From: Cepaea nemoralis
Taxonomy: Eukaryota > Mollusca > Gastropoda > Stylommatophora > Helicidae
Reading direction: 5' to 3'
Length of the DNA stretch: 64,000 bases
NCBI GenBank assembly: GCA_014155875.1
Contig: JACEFZ010011068.1
Location: 158,501-222,500 of the forward strand
Shown piece after piece: positions 47,961 through 58,305 of this stretch. Both the position numbers and the translations under genes were made by a program. The notes under the pieces are model-generated. The model had not been told where the DNA came from and searched no databases. It worked only from the letters and a program-made list of their open reading frames with translations. The first letter of the stretch is position 1. The number at the start of each line of letters is the position of its first letter.

Positions 47961-49629
47961 CAACTCGACTCCATCAATGTCATGGCACTAAAGGATGCGA
48001 ACCTTCACCCATGACTAAACGCCAGTGTGAGACAACTCGTCTTCTGACAACAGACATGCATCTCTCTTCGCAGGCGTTGATTTAGCGTAGTATGATGTGG
48101 TTATGTCCATGTTTGACATTGGTAGCATAAGGTCAGTATGAATACTGCGATTTATTATCTGTTCTTTTGTGGATATTGGTATATTTTGCATATCAAGTTC
48201 GATTCCTTCCTTGTTAAAATGTTACTAAAAGCAATGTGTCAGGTGCGAATCTAGTTGAGTTGAAGACGGGAAAGACTGGACGCATTCACTAGATAGAACT
48301 TGACAATCGGGAAGCTGAAACTTTCATAGCAGCAGGCATCCACTCATGCATCCTTGAATTAAAGTGAGGTAGATAGCACATTTACTGGAATATTTTACGG
48401 TTGAAGAGATATAAATTCTCTGCTGCATATTACATAATGTAGTCTGCTAGAGTGGGGTTTAAAAGTGTACTTGATTTTTTTAGCAAACTAACTGTTATTT
48501 ATTTGAGGCAACTTCGAGTGTGGTTTGCCTTAAATTATCGTTGTTTGGGCTGTTCTCTGTCATATCGTTTTCTTTGTATTCTTTAAGTACTAATCAATAT
48601 GTTAGCATTACTGTCAGTGTTCTTGCTATTATTATTTGCTTATTATAACTATAACTATTGTGTTTCATTGCATACATGTATACATTTACTTTAAAGAAAA
48701 CATTAATTATTCACATAATGTCATCTTACTATGAACTGCACAGTATGGTATCATCTATCTATCATCTTACTATGAACGCTATAGTATTGTATCATCTTAA
48801 TATGAACGCTATAATATGATGTCATCTGCCTATGAACTCAATGGCTATACAGCTCAGATTTAACACACTACTATACAATTTATCGTGAATTATAGTACAA
48901 TTTGACTTTAAACTTATTATCAGTATTTATCATGGACACACATTATCATAATTGATAGTGCACTGCCCTTCCGATCTAATGGTCCTGGATTAAAACTGTA
49001 CTCGAGATGGGATGATTTTATTTTCTCCATCTTGTGATACCGGGATCAACCCAGTAGCGTTTAAAGACACCAAATAATGTACTGGCATGTAAGGCGAGCG
49101 ACGAGATACAGACTGCATTACCCATTGAATGCGGTGTGGGCTTGAATATAAAAGCCTAGCACTATATCCCGTCAATGTTAAGATGTCATGAAACACAATT
49201 CTTTGTTGCTGACCCAAACTGTGTTAGCAAGTTCTTTATATTAAGACAGCCATGTAATGCAGCAGGTAAAAAAACAGTTTCTTTATGACAGTCTAGAGAA
49301 AACAACGTTTTGAAGGGAACAAAACTGTTTTAAACTAACAGATAAAAACTACTGAAAAAATATAGACATGCTAATAACGCAACCAACAACATTAATGTAG
49401 AAATAACAGTTACATGTTAATCAGTAACAACAATACCTGCAACCTTGCAAACTGGCGTGTTCGATCATGCTTTTACACAGCGCCTGCTATATGTATTAAA
49501 ACGAGTGTAAGTGCTGGTTGGTGTCAGGTCTTAGTCAGATATGACTGAGCTACCGTATAACAGTAGACGGTACTACCTGGTTTCTGTTAGCGCCCTACGT
49601 TAGGCAGCGCTTATCAAACCCGACACCTC
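47961..49629. other. Intergenic
   Basis: AT-rich with no recognised gene. A degenerate repeat at 48,719-48,840 carries ATCATCTTACTATGAACGCTATA at roughly 35-45-bp spacing. Confidence 0.45.
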
Positions 49630-50175
49630 ACATTGTACCAACGGCTTCGGGCGGAAGAGCGCAATTGGGAGGGTACAAGCCTTACCCTGGTGCGAGGAAA
49701 TGCAACCTAAAGACAAAATGTCATGGCAGGGCAGACCAGGCCCTAAGCCTTGATTGGCGGCTGGTCTAGGATCGAAGCTCCGACAGGCGGACAGTTAGAG
49801 CATTGCTTTGCTGATCCAGCAGCCTTTGCAGCTTGTCTTGTTTCAGATGTAGAGGTGTTACCTTTCCTCTGGAGTGAACTAGGCAGGCCGAGAGAGGGAT
49901 CATGCTGCATGGGCAACACAAGATCTCTATATTTTAGCCCAGGCTTTGTGCTATGGAGAGGCAATAACTCCATCGCTGGTCTTAATCGATCTCGAAATCA
50001 AAGCGAGAGGCAACTGTTACGGGTTATAAGTCCCTGTCAGTTGGTGTAGACACGGGGCGCCAGGCACATTTACAGCGCGAATTGGCCTGCCAGTCACATT
50101 CGCTACCGCCATGGGTAAAAGTTATTATGCCTTTTTGAAGCATAAACTATCGTCTGTCAAGACGGCAAGGTGCCA
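49630..50175 (+). mobile_element. Head-plus-tail derivative of the zinc-finger-type LINE, copy 2
   Basis: The first 330 bp match the leader of the LINE at 22,980-22,640 on the opposite strand (GACAAAATG(T/A)CATGGCAGGG, GCTTCGATCCTAGAC-type words, GGCCGAGAGAGGGATCATGCTGCATGGGC). After about 49,950 it changes to sequence like the LINE 3' end: CATTTACAGCGCGAATTGGCCT is nearly identical to 54,083-54,104. It ends CTGTCAAGACGGCAAGGTGCCA, as does copy 1 at 12,575. The entire endonuclease and RT are absent. Confidence 0.6.
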
Positions 50176-50404
50176 ATGTAAGTGCTGGTAGCTTTTCATG
50201 GTATAACGGACGGCTACAAAGTAAATTCTCTTGTGTCATCATGTGTCCGTATGCGTCATCATTTTTAGTATACCAAAGATGTAGAAACATACCACGGCTG
50301 TCTTTCTGGCTTTCGAAGTCCCTCTCTGTCTGTCTATATGTTTGTCTTTCGGTGTGTCTGTTTAACTATCCATCTATCAATCTTAATTAGCCAGCTAATT
50401 ATTT
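50176..50404. other. Intergenic
   Basis: Short CTGT runs at about 50,325-50,360 and no gene. Confidence 0.4.
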
Positions 50405-51130
50405 GGTTTGTTATTTAGTAAGCTAGATGGTCAGTCACTCAGTCAGTTAGTCAGTCAGTCAGTCAGTCAGTTAATTAGTTAGTTAGTTAGTTAGGTAGTT
50501 AGTTAGTTAGTTAGTTAGTTAGTTATTTTGTTAGTTAGATAGATTGTAAGTTTGTTAATCAGTTAGTTAGTTCGTACCAGGTGGAGAAGGCGGAGGAACA
50601 GATTGAGAACCCATAAGTGGAAAGAATGAGATTGCGGGGGATCGGCAGGGGTGCTGGAAGAATCTCAAAACTGAGAGGGAAGACCAGGAGAACTTTTAAT
50701 CAGATAGCGCTGGGAACGATTAGTAGTATGACTCTTCGCTGGCTGTTGAACGAGGGGACTGAGCACGTATGGGAATGTCCTGAGTGCAGTGATGTCGGTT
50801 CTTAACTCAACACAACAACACATGGTTAATTCGTTAGTTAGTTTGTTACTTTGTTAATTTGTTAGTTTGTTAGTTTGTTACTTAGATAGGTAGTTAGTTA
50901 GGTTGTTAGATAGATAATTAGTTAGTTAGTTAATTTGTTAGTTAGTTAGTTAGTTAGTGATTTAGCTAGTTAGTTAGGTCGTTAGTTAGTTATTTAGTTA
51001 GTTATTTAGTTAGTAAGTTGGTTAGTTAATCAGATAGTTAGTTAGATAATTAGTTAATTAGATAGATAGTTAGATAGTTAGTGAGTATTTAGTTAGTTAG
51101 TTAGTGTTAGTTATTTCGTTAGTTAGGTAG

Positions 51131-51169
<39 letters not shown>

Positions 51170-51527
51170 GTTAGATAGTTAGTTTGTTAGATTGTTAGTT
51201 AATTAGTTACTTAGTTAGTTAGTTAGGTAGTTAACAAAGTAGTTAGTTAGTTAGTCAGTCAGTTAGATAGTTAGTTAGTTAGTTAGTTAGTCAGTTAGTC
51301 AGTTAGTTAGATAGTTAGTTAGTTGGTTAGTTAGGTAGTTAGTTAGTTAGTTAGTTAGATAGGTAGATAGTTAAATTGTTAGGTAATTACTTAGTTAGTT
51401 AATTAATTAGTTTAGTAGGATAGGTAGTTAGATAGCTAGTTAGTTAGTTAGACAGTTATATAGTTAGTTAGATAGTTAGTTAGTTAGTTAGTTAGTTAGT
51501 TTGTTTGTTTGTTAGTTTGTAAGTTAA

Positions 51528-51566
<39 letters not shown>
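50405..51566. repeat. (TTAG)n array, about 1.16 kb, interrupted
   Basis: TTAG units with variants (CAGT, TTTG, ATAG). A non-repeat insert occupies 50,573-50,822. A segment near 51,230-51,350 (GTTAACAAAGTAGTTAG...GGTTAGTTAGGTAG) is almost the same as 55,100-55,190. Confidence 0.9.
50573..50822 (+). other. Non-repeat insert inside the TTAG array
   Basis: About 250 bp of ordinary sequence, GC about 50%. The frame at 50,617-50,805 ends EHVWECPECSDVGS, with a CxxC pair reminiscent of LINE C-terminal fingers. It ends in AACACAACAACACA before TTAG resumes. Identity is unknown; a truncated retroelement is most likely. Confidence 0.35.
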
Positions 51567-51569
<3 letters not shown>

Positions 51570-51655
51570 CTTCTTCTTCTTCTTCTTCTTCTTCTTCTTC
51601 TTCTTCTTCTTCTTCTTCTTCTTCTTCTTCTTCTTCTTCTTCTTCTTCTTCTTCT
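51567..51655. repeat. (TTC)n microsatellite
   Basis: About 89 bp of TTC directly joined to the TTAG array. The reverse complement is (GAA)n(AACT)n, the same arrangement as 46,496-47,650 but inverted. Confidence 0.95.
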
Positions 51656-52799
51656 GGAAAATAATCTCACTATCAACTTCCGTGATCCCTATCGCTAAGA
51701 AGTCATCTGCCGGATACTTATATGTTTCGGCTCAACAGAGCCATGTTCCTTCAGACCCTTTTTTATCATGGGCCCAGTGCAAAAGCCGCTGAATAAATTT
51801 TCCTGCACTAATTTATCTATGATCTGAAATAGTGATGTTTCAGCTTGTTTTCTTCATAACCTGAGGTGAACCTGTGAAAGAGAGAGAGTACACACCTGGT
51901 GAGAGCAACCCGACACTGACCCCTATTAGATGAGTGTAGGCCCACGGCCTCACTCAGATATATAACAGTGAACCAAACTCTGTCATGGTGCAGAGGAGCT
52001 CATCACATCGGTCTGAGCCAGGGTAAGACAAGGAAAGACCAAATGCAAAGTGCAGAACCCCAGCAGACACCCCACTGGAAGATCCCACCATTGGACATTT
52101 CCCCTATCCCCCAACCATCCTCAATCTCTCCACATATCATCCCACTTCACTATTCCCCACCCAGCTGAGCTAATTGACCTCTCACACTAGTTAGTTTTAA
52201 AAATGCGATTGCCTACTTCGCCGACACTCCTTGAATACCTAACCACAAAGCAACAACACTATGCTCAAGTCCTAAACTCTATCTATCACTAGACTGTACT
52301 ACATTATTTACATCTAAATGCTATCTAGTGAATACCTTATGAAAACTCAGCTCTATCCTGAATCGAATCTACACTTTGCCATGATAGACACATGTTCATC
52401 AACGTTAATTGATACAGAACACAATAGATTCTTTTCTATATTAGAACAGAGCTAGTCAAACACTTCAGTCTAGGTCAACTCCCTTGTTCACACTAGCGGC
52501 AACAAGTTATGTTTTCATACAGTCGGGGATTGTCCGAGTGACGTCATTCGATGTCAACAACAGGTGGCCCCAGCGGCAGACAATCTGTTCCCAACTTCAC
52601 AATAATAGTTGTCCCCCCTTCTACAACTGAAGCAACAGTCTTTTCCTCTCGAACGACGACACATCAAACAATGCCGACAAATTTCATGTTTCCTAGGGAA
52701 ATCTCAAAGACTGGTAGTTTCGTTTGATCCGACGTGTTTCCCCACTAGTAACAAACAATTGCAGCTGTGAATACAGACTGTCTCTGTTAGTCTATATAG
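51656..52799. other. Intergenic
   Basis: No gene is recognised. The stretch 51,860-52,180 is GC-richer with an open frame (51,968-52,168) that is proline-rich and featureless. Confidence 0.4.
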
Positions 52800-53053
52800 C
52801 CTACGATGGGTAGCGTTGTGATGTTCTGTTGTGATAATTTGGTGTGTCCAGTGTGTGCCGCGTGGTTACACACCCGCTTCACACGCGTGATCCGGGACTG
52901 TTTCCGGATACGGTCAGGGATATGCACTACTGACGATCTCAAACGAGAGCGAAACTCGAGTATAGTGCTTCCATATTGACGTGGATAGGCCTTAAGTTCA
53001 TACCAGAATGCGATCGGCGTTGCCAGTAGTGGGTTGTGCTCAATATTTAAATA
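52800..53053 (+). repeat. tRNA-like dispersed repeat, copy 2
   Basis: This aligns with 6,100-6,362: shared TCTCAAACGAGAGCGAAACT, TTGACGTGGATAGGCCTTA and GTAGTGGGTTGTGCTCAATA. The B-box-like region (GGGACTGTTTCC, 52,904-52,915) is less preserved than in copy 1. Confidence 0.7.
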
Positions 53054-53096
53054 TCATCTTATCGTTAACAACAGTGGTCCCGTGACAACTAGCTCC

Positions 53097-54105
53097 CACC
53101 CTCTTTGGAATATACTTTTCACTTCTACTGAAATATGCCTTTCGTGATCAGGATGGTAGTATATACATTCACTCACGCTCAGATGGCGGCCTCTACAATG
53201 CTCAGAGATTGAAGGCCAAGACCAAAATTAGGAGGGTACTGATCAGAGAGTTGCTTTTTGCAGATGATGCTGCAGTTACGACCCACTCTCCAATGCATGT
53301 TCTGAATTTCGTTCACAAATTATCTCACAAGGTGCACATGGGGTACCATCAATCTTTATTGACGACGCCGAACTAGAGATGGTAGACCATTTTACATATC
53401 TAGGATCAGTGGTAAATAGCAAATTATCCCTAGATCAGGAAATCAACATCCGGATTGGTAAGGCAACAACAACAATGAACAGGTTATGAAAAAAAAAATG
53501 TGTAGGAGAACAGGAAGCTTACTACCAAAACAAACGTCCTTGTCTATCAAGCCTGTGTCCTTAGTACTCTTCTTCATGGCAGTGAAACCTGGACAACTGA
53601 CTCACACCAAGAGAAACGTTTAAACAGCTTTCATATGCGGTGTCTGCGAAAAATTCTTGGTATTAAGTGGCAAGACAAAATCACAAATACTGAAGTATTG
53701 GAAAGATCAGGTTGTGTGACGGTTTATTCCATGCTCAGTCTTCGTAGACTTAGATGGATAGGACATCTTAGAAGGATGGATGATGGTAGAATACCAAAAG
53801 ACATCTTTTTTGGTGAATTACAGATGGGTAAGAGATCTCAGGGTCGGCCTCTACTACGATACAAAGATGTGTGTAAGCGGGACATGATTGATACAGGCAT
53901 TGATAATGCACATTGGGAGCAAGTCGCAGCTGAATGTGTTGCATGGAGGGCAAACATCAGAAATGGAATAAAGACAAAGGAGAAAATTATTGCAGATAAG
54001 TCACACACCGAGCGTGTGAGACGTAAGATGGTGCTTGATGGTGGAAATGACCACATGTTCACATGCACTCACTGTGAACGGACATTTACAGCGCAAATTG
54101 GCCTT
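53097..54105 (+). pseudogene. LINE with C-terminal zinc finger, RT palm to 3' end
   Basis: Coding begins near TLFGIYFSLL, then RELLFADDAAVTTHS (catalytic FADD, 53,255), IDDAELEMVDHFTYLG-like, then a long clean frame from 53,530: VLSTLLHGSETWTT, RCLRKILGIKWQDKITNTEV, RRLRWIGHLRRMDDGRIPKD, GKRSQGRPLLRYKDV and a terminal CTHCERTFTAQIGLI, a CxxC finger half. The stop lies in the following TTAG array. It is 5'-truncated, with frameshifts upstream of 53,530. Same family as 19,447-22,980. Confidence 0.85.
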
Positions 54106-54363
54106 ATTTAGTTAGTTAGTTAGTAAGTTAGTTAGTTAGTTAGTTAGATAGAGAGGTAGTTAGTTAGTTAGTTAGTTAGTTAGCATGTTAGTTAGTTAGT
54201 TTGTTAGTTAGTTAGTTTGTTAGTTTGTAAGTTAGTTAGTTAGTTAGTTTGTTAGTTAGTTAGTTAGTTAGTTAGATAGGTAGATAGTTAATTAGTTAGT
54301 TAGTTAGTTAGTTAGTTAGTCAGTTAGTTAATTAGTTAGTTAGTTAGATAGTGAGATAGTTAA

Positions 54364-54402
<39 letters not shown>

Positions 54403-54952
54403 TTTAGTTAGTTAGTTAGATAGTTTGTTAGTTAGATATTTACACAGTTAGTTAGATAGTTATTTAGTTAGTTTGTTAGTAACTTGCTTAATTAGTTTTT
54501 TTGTTAGTATGTAAGTTAATTAGTTAGTTAGTTAGAATGTCAGCTAGCTAGTTAGTTAGTTTGTTTGTTTGTTAGTATGTTAGTTTTTCAGTTAGTTAGT
54601 TAGTTAGTTTGTTTGTTTGTTTGTTTGTTTGTTTGTTAGATAGATAGTTTGTTAGTTAGTTAGTAAGTTAGTTAGTTAGTTAGTTAGTTAGTTGGTTGGT
54701 TGGTTGGTCGGTTTGTTGGTTTGTTGGTTTGCTAGTTAGTTGGGTAGATAGTTAGTTAGTTATTTAGTCAGTCAGTTAGTTAGTTAGTTAGTTAGTTAAC
54801 AGTGTAATTTGTTAGTGAGTTAGTGAGTTAGTTAGTTAGTTATTTAGTTAGTTAGTTAGTTAGTTAACAATGTAGTTAGTTAGTTAGTTAGTCAGTCAGT
54901 TAGTTAGTTAGTTAGTTAGTTATTTAGTTAATTAGTTAGTTAGTTAACAATG

Positions 54953-54988
<36 letters not shown>

Positions 54989-55283
54989 CAGTCAGTCAGT
55001 TAGTTAGTTAGTTAGTTAGTTAGTTAACAATGAGGTTAGTTAGTTAGTTAGTCAGTCAGTCAGTTAGTTAGTTAGTTAGTTAGTTAGTAAGTTAGTTAGT
55101 TAGTTAACAAAGTAGTTAGTTATTTAGTTAGTTAGTTAGTCAGTTAGTTAGATAGTTAGTTAGTTGGTTAGTTAGGTAGTTAGTTAGTTAGTTAGTTATT
55201 TAATTAGTTAGTTAGTTAGTTAACAATGTAGTTAGTTAGTTAGTTAGTTAGGTAGTTAGTTAATTAGTTAGTTAACAATGTAA

Positions 55284-55318
<35 letters not shown>

Positions 55319-55422
55319 GGTAGTTAGTTAGTTTAGTTAGCTAGTTAGATGATTTGTTGGTTGTTGGTTTGTTGGTGTTTTGGTTTGTTGGTTTGTTAGT
55401 TAGTTTTTTAGTTTGTTAGTAT

Positions 55423-55458
<36 letters not shown>

Positions 55459-55476
55459 ATTAGTTAGTTAGTTAGT
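54106..55476. repeat. (TTAG)n array, about 1.37 kb, with 80-bp higher-order repeat
   Basis: TTAG units with variants. The marker TTAACAATG/AAG recurs at 54,865, 54,945, 55,025 and 55,105 (80-bp spacing) and again, less regularly, at 55,220 and 55,272. The array starts immediately after the LINE's last codons. Confidence 0.9.
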
Positions 55477-56325
55477 TCCTTTCAAAGATGCAAAATAATA
55501 TCCATCGCCTAGATTGATATCCATCGCCTAAGTTATTTATTTATTCGTCCTGCCTCCCTGAATACGATCAGGCTGTCAGTCTGATCCATTGCTCACTCTC
55601 CCATCTCTGCAGCCATACACTCAAGTTAATCTGCTCATTCGTTTCAAATTACACCCCGTGTCCTGGTATGCAAATGACGCAGATATAGCCAGGAATGACA
55701 TCCATATGATACAGGCCATTGTCTTCTGGCCCAGTTTATCTTGATCTTCCTTAGCTTGATATCGTCGCTGAGAACACATGCTTTATTGAACGTGCTTTTT
55801 CTCCAGCCACGTTATTCCTTTATTTCTGCCATTATTAAACTGTTTAACCATACAATTCTAGTGACGTTTCGACGATTTTGTAACCTTTAATATGCCAACG
55901 GAATTTAAATTTCCGTGACATGCTGCTTATGGGCTACATTTCTTCCATTTTCAAATCTTAAAGAAATTAGTATTTTTATTTCTTTTGCTTGTAAGGCACG
56001 GTATTCTAATAATTGTCTGTAATAATTAACTGCCTTCCCGGCTGCTGTGGGCGATCATGTTTCTCCATATCTAGCGATCTCAAACATGATGAATCAAATC
56101 GTTTGCTGACATTATTTCATGCAATGACAGGCTATCACGAACTGGCCTACAATGACAATTGCGAGTGTATGAAGTTTGTCTTTTTGGATCTAATCGTCTT
56201 AATTAGAATACTTATTATTTTATTCACAATGCAATGCAGTGAGAATAGGACAGTGTCTGAGAACTGAAATAAACTAGTTTTAAACTGAATACTTTCAGAA
56301 TACTACTGGACATCAGAGCATCCCA
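55477..56325. other. Unique-looking sequence 5' of the P450 exon
   Basis: No repeat copy is visible. Just upstream of the P450 start, TTTTAAACTGAATACTTTCAG (56,277-56,298) could be a splice acceptor for an exon with a short 5' UTR. No clear TATA or promoter element can be assigned. Confidence 0.45.
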
Positions 56326-56516
56326 ATGGAGCTGATAACGGTTTGCCTAGCTACTGTTATACTTGTCATCATCTGTTACTGGTTTCTACGCCATGACCCA
56401 CGACTCCCACCTTGCCCTGTGACGCCCCTACCAATTGTGGGCCACCTGCTCTACCTAGACAAAAACCCTCGACCACAATTTAAACGTTGGCGTCAGAAAT
56501 GTGGAGACATATATAG
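56326..56516 (+). CDS. Cytochrome P450 N-terminal exon (clan 2-like, partial)
   Basis: The frame starts ATG (56,326) with a hydrophobic membrane anchor (ITVCLATVILVIICYWFL, residues 3-20). A basic/acidic turn and the proline-rich hinge PRLPPCPVTPLPIVGHLLYL (residues 25-44) follow, then KNPRPQFKRWRQKCGDIY. This is the standard start of microsomal P450s, which are held in the ER membrane and oxidise small lipophilic substrates with NADPH-P450 reductase. The helix A region (RPQFkrW..kyGDi) fits CYP2-like families. After ATATATAG comes GTAGGTATG, a good donor that avoids the stop two bases later. Heme-binding and I-helix exons are not found downstream in this window, so the gene continues outside or this exon is a relic. 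Substrate cannot be inferred. Confidence 0.65.
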
Positions 56517-56531
56517 GTAGGTATGTATTTA

Positions 56532-56533
<2 letters not shown>

Positions 56534-56563
<30 letters not shown>

Positions 56564-56602
56564 CGATTGCTTGGCTGGCTGACTGGCTGTCTGTCTGTCG
56601 GT
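56534..56602. repeat. (GTCT)n microsatellite
   Basis: GTCT units followed by degenerate GGCT/GACT units, in the putative first P450 intron. Confidence 0.9.
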
Positions 56603-56639
56603 ATGACTGCCTGCATGCATGTATGTGTGTGCAATTCCT

Positions 56640-57481
56640 TATTGCTAATAATAGGCTGTTCGGACATTGGAGGAAATGACAAAGCAATCCTCGAAAGACA
56701 TTCTATCACATGCCCACAGAACCGACACAGCATGATACCACTGTCCTACCACGTCCTCGCACAAAGAGTGTACTTGAACGCAGCATACTGGCGGGGAATG
56801 GTAAAGGGTAGTCCAAGCAAATCAATTATGAAACACGTATATACAGATCTGGGAATTCAGACAGAAGACACACGTGAAATTAACGAGAAGGGCACAAGAC
56901 AGAGAACTATGTGTCAGAGTCTAGAATAGTGCAGTGATGCAGTGACATCGTTACGCCCGCCAGGCGACTTAGTCCCCAGCAGGGATGCCGTAACTTCGTT
57001 ACGCCGCCAGGCGAGTAGTAGTTACCTGCCCGCGAGATTGCTGGCTGACAAGACGGCCAGCGGTCAGGCAAGGACGACGCAAGACGCACGCATACCTCGT
57101 GAAGCCACTTCAGGTGGGAGGCAAGTTGCGAGCTATAGGCAGACAGCTCTGGGACGTCGACTCGACTGGACGCATGATGAGAGAAAGGCGTTGTGTGGTT
57201 TCTGTGCCTGAAAGTCGAGTGTCTGGACATCTTGAGAGATAGACTGTGAGCTGTATTGTGTATGTAAGTGTATTGAAGTGTAACGTATATCTTGTAGTGA
57301 TCATCGCATTGTATATGATCTGTAAATAAATCAATTGAACGTTGTGTCGTTGAGTCTCAAGTCAAATCACGTTGTACTTGTACTGTCTCACATGTGTTAG
57401 GTTAGCGAGCCAAGTTTAAGACCCTGACACTATGGATTTGAATCACTGGGAAAATTTATTACCAGCATTCGGTGTGAAATA
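56640..57481 (+). pseudogene. Unknown coding fragment split by a solo LTR
   Basis: An open frame reads YHVLAQRVYLNAAYWRG, SKSIMKHVYTDLGI and KGTRQRTM to the LTR border (56,911). After the LTR the same frame continues DLNHWENLLPAFGVK then TAA (57,481). The spacing of aromatic and basic residues resembles the region after RT in some LINEs, but I cannot name it. It lies in the putative P450 intron. Confidence 0.45.
56912..57429 (+). mobile_element. Solo LTR D2 (518 bp)
   Basis: It begins TGTCAGAGTCTA and ends AGACCCTGACA, with a perfect 5-bp duplication CTATG (56,907-56,911 and 57,430-57,434). It is highly similar to LTR D1 (40,120-40,639), including the repeated CGTTACGCC block and the AATAAATC signal. 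No internal sequence is attached. Confidence 0.9.
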
Positions 57482-57559
57482 ATTAATGTTGACAGCTAAC
57501 CAAGTGTTAATTACAGAAACAATAACATTACCGATAACAGTTTTCTTGTAAATTAAGTA

Positions 57560-58284
57560 TGTCAGCATCTTATATCACACACGGGCACTCTCGCTTCTTC
57601 ATCCACACCCAAAGAAACATCCGTTGTGTGGATGGTACATCACGTCTTTTATTTCAGGCGAACCTGAGCTAGTTATACATTATACCCAGGCGGTGGCTGC
57701 CTGAACAAATATACAAATGCCGCCTTCTCTACAATAATCATACACAATCACTTATTCAAACTCCACACTCGCTATCTTCAACTAGCGCCCTCGCAAACTA
57801 AGCATTTGCCCTCGAAAATACACAAGTGTCCTCTCTTGAAAACTGTCGCGTCCCGTCTGACGATTTCAACACGTCGGCTGGCTTTGTCGCCCTAGATCCC
57901 GTGCTGTCCGTAAATCCCGTGCTGTCTGTCAAACCCCGTGCTGTCCTATCATACTCGTAGTCCGTCCGTGCTAAGCTGGGTTGTACTAACGTCTGGTCTG
58001 TTCAGGGTGGTATCCCGTGAACTGGCGTCCCCTCCTATCCTCTGAGTTGGTCCTGCCGGTGTCCTGGTTATGATACGTCTGTGTTCCCACCTAAGTCCTG
58101 TCTCCCGTTTATCTACTGTCCTGTAGATGTCCTGTCTTATGACCATTCTAAGTCCTAGCTGGTGTTCTGTCTCTACTCTATCTAATATCCTGTAGAAGTC
58201 CTTATCTATGTCCTATATGTCATTACCTCTATTGTGTCCCTTGTCCTCTCTATGTCCTGCATGTACCTCTTCAACACCTTGACA
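57560..58284 (-). mobile_element. LTR C (725 bp), 3' LTR of the minus-strand Gypsy element
   Basis: On the minus strand it begins TGTCAAGGTGTTGAAG and ends GATGCTGACA. A minus-strand AATAAAAG lies near 57,650. The flanks (AAGTA and TACGC) do not match, unlike the solo LTRs. A polypurine tract abuts its 5' end. Together with Gag-Pol remains further right on the same strand, this fits a 3' LTR. Confidence 0.7.
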
Positions 58285-58305
58285 TACGCTCCTGCCTCCC
58301 CCGTA
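58285..58305 (-). promoter_or_regulatory. Polypurine tract (plus-strand primer site)
   Basis: The minus strand reads ACGGGGGAGGCAGGAGCGTA immediately before TGTCAAGG of LTR C. In LTR retrotransposons such a tract primes second-strand synthesis. Confidence 0.6.

Noticed and set aside
51968..52168. Proline-rich protein gene
   Set aside because: Low-complexity frame without start context, splice sites or family motif.
54106..55476. TTAG arrays as telomeric DNA
   Set aside because: The unit is four bases and degenerate, not TTAGGG or TTAGG, and it adjoins LINE 3' ends.
56455..56733. Minus-strand frame over the P450 exon
   Set aside because: It is driven by the (GTCT)n repeat; the plus-strand P450 motifs are decisive.
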